Source: Luzula sylvatica (taxonomy: Eukaryota; Streptophyta; Magnoliopsida; Poales; Juncaceae). Taken from it: DNA of 64,000 bases. A program made the position numbers and the translations under genes. The notes under the pieces were generated by a model that saw only the letters and a program-made list of their open reading frames with translations, made no database searches and had not been told where the DNA came from. The stretch lies in contig OX326958.1 in NCBI GenBank assembly GCA_946800325.1, forward strand, positions 21,960,414 through 22,024,413. Reading direction: 5' to 3'. The first letter of the stretch is position 1, and each line of letters opens with the position of its first letter. Positions 60,703 to 64,000 of the stretch are shown here, piece by piece.

Positions 60703-61607
60703 TATGTATTATTTTGCATTGTATTTTATTACATAATATCTTTACAAATTGAAATAATGAAAAAGATATGTATGAACTATTCTAATATGGATGTCAAAAT
60801 AAAGAGAAAAATAAAATGAATATATTTGATGGATTTATAAAATTAAATTTTCCAAACAATACTAATATATATTGTAATTTTTATAATATTACATTTTAAA
60901 TTATTAATATTTCATATATAAACTTTTCATATTCATTGCATTCACATTTGATCATGTAATATTATGTGAAATTTTAAACAATTAATTAGACTTGGTCTAA
61001 TATGATTCTAACCAATAATAATAGGTTACATCATTAATGTAGGATGATTTAGATTTCTAAGAATGCTTAAAACATGGTGTAAAATAATAACACATAAATG
61101 ACAACGCAAAATATGATTTTCAAAAAATCTTCTAAAAAATTAATGATTGAGATTAAGCCACATTACTAAATCTAATGGTTCAAATTAATACTTAAAAATA
61201 ATTATACAAAATGCATGTCATAAATGATCAAATATAATCAAATATAATATTAATTCATATGATGAATTCACATTACACAATCTAAAGGTTGATAATCAAT
61301 ATAAGCATGATGATATAGTTTCATGAGAAAACTCAAATATAGGTGAAAAATAAGGGGGTGGATAAATTAACACAGTTAGATTTAAGATTAATAATGATGT
61401 TTTATGAATTAATATATATATATATTTTTTCTCTTTCTACAGACTGGTGGTTGCAGCGATGAATATATTCCCACAGTAAGTAACAATCTACATACATTTT
61501 TACCATAATAGATTATTGATTTTCTTTAAAATTTAATGAAATAAGTTAAAATTTGATACATGTCCTTCGTAAATAACATCATAAAATACAAGTACAAATA
61601 TACAATG

Positions 61608-61682
61608 AAGATAGCCTAAATGGTACGAACACACGCTCGCTGTGCTGCAAACTCGGATTTGAAATCAAGTAGCAACAAGATT
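61608..61682 (+). mobile_element. Possible tRNA-derived SINE head
   Basis: TAGCCTAAATGGTACGAAC resembles an A box and GGATTTGAAATC, about 40 bases later, a decayed B box. The intervening CACACGCTCGCTGTGCTGCAA has tRNA-like composition. No tail or duplication was recognised. Confidence 0.4.
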
Positions 61683-61807
61683 TTATTTTTTAACGTTTCA
61701 CAAGAAATGATCGAGGACTCAAAAAAACACATTTCTTGATCAATGTGTTATATTTAGCAAATAAATTATTGATTGATGATCCCAACATACACACAATGCA
61801 ATTATGC

Positions 61808-61810
<3 letters not shown>

Positions 61811-61882
<72 letters not shown>
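61811..61882. repeat. (AT)36 microsatellite
   Basis: An uninterrupted AT dinucleotide run of about 72 bases. Frames through it give only Tyr-Ile repeats and are artefacts. Confidence 0.97.
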
Positions 61883-61884
<2 letters not shown>

Positions 61885-61984
61885 CATATCCTCAAATTAT
61901 ATATTTATATATATATAATATTTATTTCTTGAGAAACTATAAATTGATAATGTCAAAATTACAATTCATGAACATCTAAATTAC

Positions 61985-62600
61985 CAAAATACATCATCCA
62001 AGAAAATAAATAAAAAATAAAAATTATATTTAAACCCTAAAAAATACCGAACTATATATTTTGAAAATCTTATTAGTCATTTGTGTTAGAATTTGAAAAT
62101 TTTATGGCCCCAAAAAAATAAATAGAAACTAAAAGAGTCAAAATTATAATTAAACCCCAAAAAATATCAAACTATATATATTTTTAACAATCTTAGTAAT
62201 TTCAATTTTTTTTTCTATAATTTTTTATTGTCCAAGAAAATAAATGAAACTAAAAGAGTCAAAAATATAATTAAGCCTTAAAAAATGTCGAAATTAATAT
62301 TTTTTTTTTCACAATCTTATTAACCAAAATTATTGTAGATATAATTTGAAAAAAAAATTTTAATTGTCCAGGAAAATTAATAAAAAATAAATGAGTCAAA
62401 ATTATAATTGAACCCTAAAAATAGCTAGCTATATTTTTTCTCGATCTTATTAGTAAAATTCGTTTTTGCTAATTGTTGTTGATGAAAATAAATAAAAATT
62501 TAAAGAACCACAATTAGAAATAAACACTACAAAATATTAAACTATACTTTTACACAATTTTTATAATAATTTGAAAAAAAAAAAAATTTCCGTTGCAATC
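61985..62600. repeat. Tandem array of about five 115-120-bp units
   Basis: Units carry TCCAAGAAAATAAATAAAAA, then AAAGAGTCAAAATTATAATT, AAACCCTAAAAAATA and an ACAATCTTATTAGT block. The copies are moderately diverged. The array may be internal to the Helitron that ends at 63689. Confidence 0.75.
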
Positions 62601-63661
62601 AATTTTATATATTCCACTCAACTCTTGAAACGTGATATATTGTCTTACAAAATATTTAATGTCTAATGTTTAATTTTAGTCATTACTAAGTTTTCCGAAT
62701 TCATAATTCGGTCGAAGCAGGGGGAGATTTCCCCTAATTTTTTTAATTTGTTATGAATATACTTTTCTTGAAAATATTTTTGTTAGGATATTTTAGTTAG
62801 GATATTACTCTAGCATCCTATGAACAATGTTTGATGTCGTGACAGCTGAGGTCGAACCAAATTTTTGTAAATTTAATGGAAGGGGTCAATTTGAAGTTTA
62901 GGTGTCAATGATCATACTTGTATTGATTTAATGGCAACTAATCTAGATTGGGTGTAAATAATAGTTATTTCTATAAAGAATGTATGTGATTTGAGCGTGC
63001 ATGGATGTTGTTGGCCGATGAATGTCAATTTATTGGGTTATGTACAATAAATATTCTTGAACGGTAGCACTATTAGATAATTGTTAATTGAGTCGACACA
63101 TTTAATGTTTAGGTGTTAATATCTCATTCCACCAAATTTCAGCTAAGTAATCAAATCCAACTGAAATAAAGAATAGGTGTAGAGTAATAGTTCACAACCT
63201 AAAAGGAACTAATTGTAAATATATTCATAATTAAACAACATTGTCTCAAATAATATGAGAAATAATATGCAAAAATAACCAATTTACTAATTATAAAACC
63301 TTTCTGAAATCCAGCTTAAATAATATGCATAAAAGTACATAGTTTTGTGAGGTGATTAATATGGTTTAAAATATTAGTTTGTTATAATATTTTGTATGGG
63401 ATTAATAAATGGCCATAATATTTAAGTATTTAATTATTTCTATGGGATAAATAAATTATAAATGGCCCTAATATTTCATTATTGCCATTTTTATTTTGTA
63501 TGACTGTAACAACAATATTTTTAGTGATGCTTGTCAATGATTATGATTTTACTTTGTTTATATTATTATTTTTGTTTTAAAAAGACCTTTTAATGTAAGA
63601 ATACCAATAAATTGTACTTATATTTTTATTTAATAAAAAAAATATTATTATAATATTATAT
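62601..63661. other. AT-rich DNA, probably Helitron interior
   Basis: No open frame or domain of interest. Proximity to the 3' terminus at 63689 suggests Helitron sequence, but the 5' boundary is not identifiable. Confidence 0.4.
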
Positions 63662-63689
63662 CCGCAGCAAAGCGCGGGTATTTTTCTAG
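63662..63689 (+). mobile_element. Helitron 3' terminus
   Basis: CCGCAGCAAAGCGCGG, with CCGC...GCGG pairing, is followed by GTATTTTTCTAG and T. This is a standard plant Helitron end: a hairpin about 10 bases before CTAG, inserted before T. No helicase is visible upstream in the window. Confidence 0.7.
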
Positions 63690-64000
63690 TATATTTTAAA
63701 AACTAAACCTACGTAACGTACTATTATGATTCTTAATTTTTATTTCATAATAAGTTTCAGTTACATAATTTTCATTACAAGAACTCCATTGTTATGCCAT
63801 TCGAACTTGGATTAATTCTTTGACAGTGTACATTTGTGTTTCCGTGTTTACCAGTTTGTTTTTAGCCCAATGTAAACGTGCTTTTTTGGCGTTCTTAACC
63901 GCGATAGGCGATAAGATAGTTTTTATTTGGGTTTTCCTCTAATGGTGTTGTAACCCTACTATGAGATACAATATTTGTTATTTCATTTTCATTATCTCTC
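63690..64000. other. Flanking DNA at window end
   Basis: No gene or missing ARL8 exon was recognised in the last 311 bases. Confidence 0.45.

Larger units (their letters stand above)
58975..61375. repeat. Large inverted repeat, arms of about 600 bp
   Basis: The left arm (about 58975-59540) and right arm (about 60720-61375) are reverse complements at a moderate level. Matching blocks include TTTTACACCATGTTTTAAGCATTCTTAG with its complement near 61050-61085, and TTTGAACCATTA. The arms enclose 1.2 kb and overlap, with a different centre, the inverted pair of Helitron ends at 58029 and 60702. Confidence 0.75.
56902..61475 (+). pseudogene. ARL8-type small GTPase, decayed exons split by transposons
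   Basis: Exon 1 (56902-56939) encodes MGLWEGFLSWLR, close to the ARL8 N-terminus that serves as its membrane anchor. Exon 2 (57209-57269) encodes FFKEEREMELCLIGLPNC and Lys. Exon 3 (61443-61475) encodes TGGCSDEYIPT, matching the ARL8 stretch TGGYSEDMIPT. The order, strand and splice borders fit one gene. Problems: the exon 1/2 junction is out of phase; GAGAGA expansion adds residues; the P-loop GLQNAGKTS expected for ARL8 reads GLPNCSK, losing the key Gly; and the TSLVNVVA segment is not found. The intron between 57270 and 61442 is 4.2 kb of mobile DNA. Later exons are not found before 64000. ARL8 normally acts in endolysosomal and vacuolar trafficking and is used by tobamoviruses. This copy is probably dead. 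Confidence 0.7.

Noticed and set aside
61690..61979. Frames containing long Tyr-Ile repeats
   Set aside because: They are translations of the (AT)n microsatellite; the same applies to frames around 28640-28858 and 54171-54377.

Overview
This is a nuclear genomic window from a flowering plant, most likely a eudicot. The evidence is AT-rich intergenic DNA, short GT-AG introns, recognisably plant genes, and a dense load of plant transposons. Plant-type genes include a CBM22+GH10 xylanase, a P-class PPR protein, the U-box cyclophilin CYP65 and a Golgi-type GH43. The species cannot be named from the sequence alone.

Genes, left to right. (1) A GH10 endo-1,4-beta-xylanase-like gene (2481-5281, +) carries a one-base frameshift. 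(2) A single-exon 747-residue PPR protein lies at 5633-7876 (-). (3) A five-exon gene for an uncharacterised plant protein of about 207 residues lies at 14485-15540 (-). (4) An eleven-exon CYP65/PUB49 U-box cyclophilin lies at 29985-32736 (+). (5) A two-exon, membrane-anchored GH43 (beta-1,3-galactosidase type) lies at 41933-43393 (-). (6) Decayed exons of an ARL8 small GTPase span 56902-61475 (+). From memory of Arabidopsis locus numbers, CYP65 (At5g67530), GH43 (At5g67540) and ARL8 (At5g67560) lie in the same order there. The right half of the window therefore looks like a conserved gene block that transposons have stretched.

Mobile DNA fills most of the rest. It includes two 2.1-kb Helitrons in opposite orientation (8133-10250 and 20888-23001) and further Helitron 3' ends near 58029, 60702 and 63689. 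Large fold-back elements lie at 1493, 12786 and 46390. hAT, PIF/Harbinger-like and Mutator-like MITEs are present, several with exact target-site duplications. A nearly complete L1-type LINE (48127-54280) has a 15-bp target duplication, and there are two tRNA-derived SINE-like pieces.

The most unusual locus is at 34.0-40.7 kb. Two diverged satellite arrays of the same family, in opposite orientation, flank an LTR-retrotransposon remnant with a tRNA-Met primer site and arrays of a GCGTCATGACGC-like palindrome. Inside the LTR sits a 2850-bp CACTA transposon (TSD ACC, 36003-38852). It has captured pieces of two unrelated host genes, the spliceosomal protein SF3B4/SAP49 and a class III small heat-shock protein. 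The captured exons share one strand, keep mostly usable splice sites, and join in one reading frame interrupted by a single TGA.

All functional statements are read from sequence motifs and family knowledge. No database search was run.
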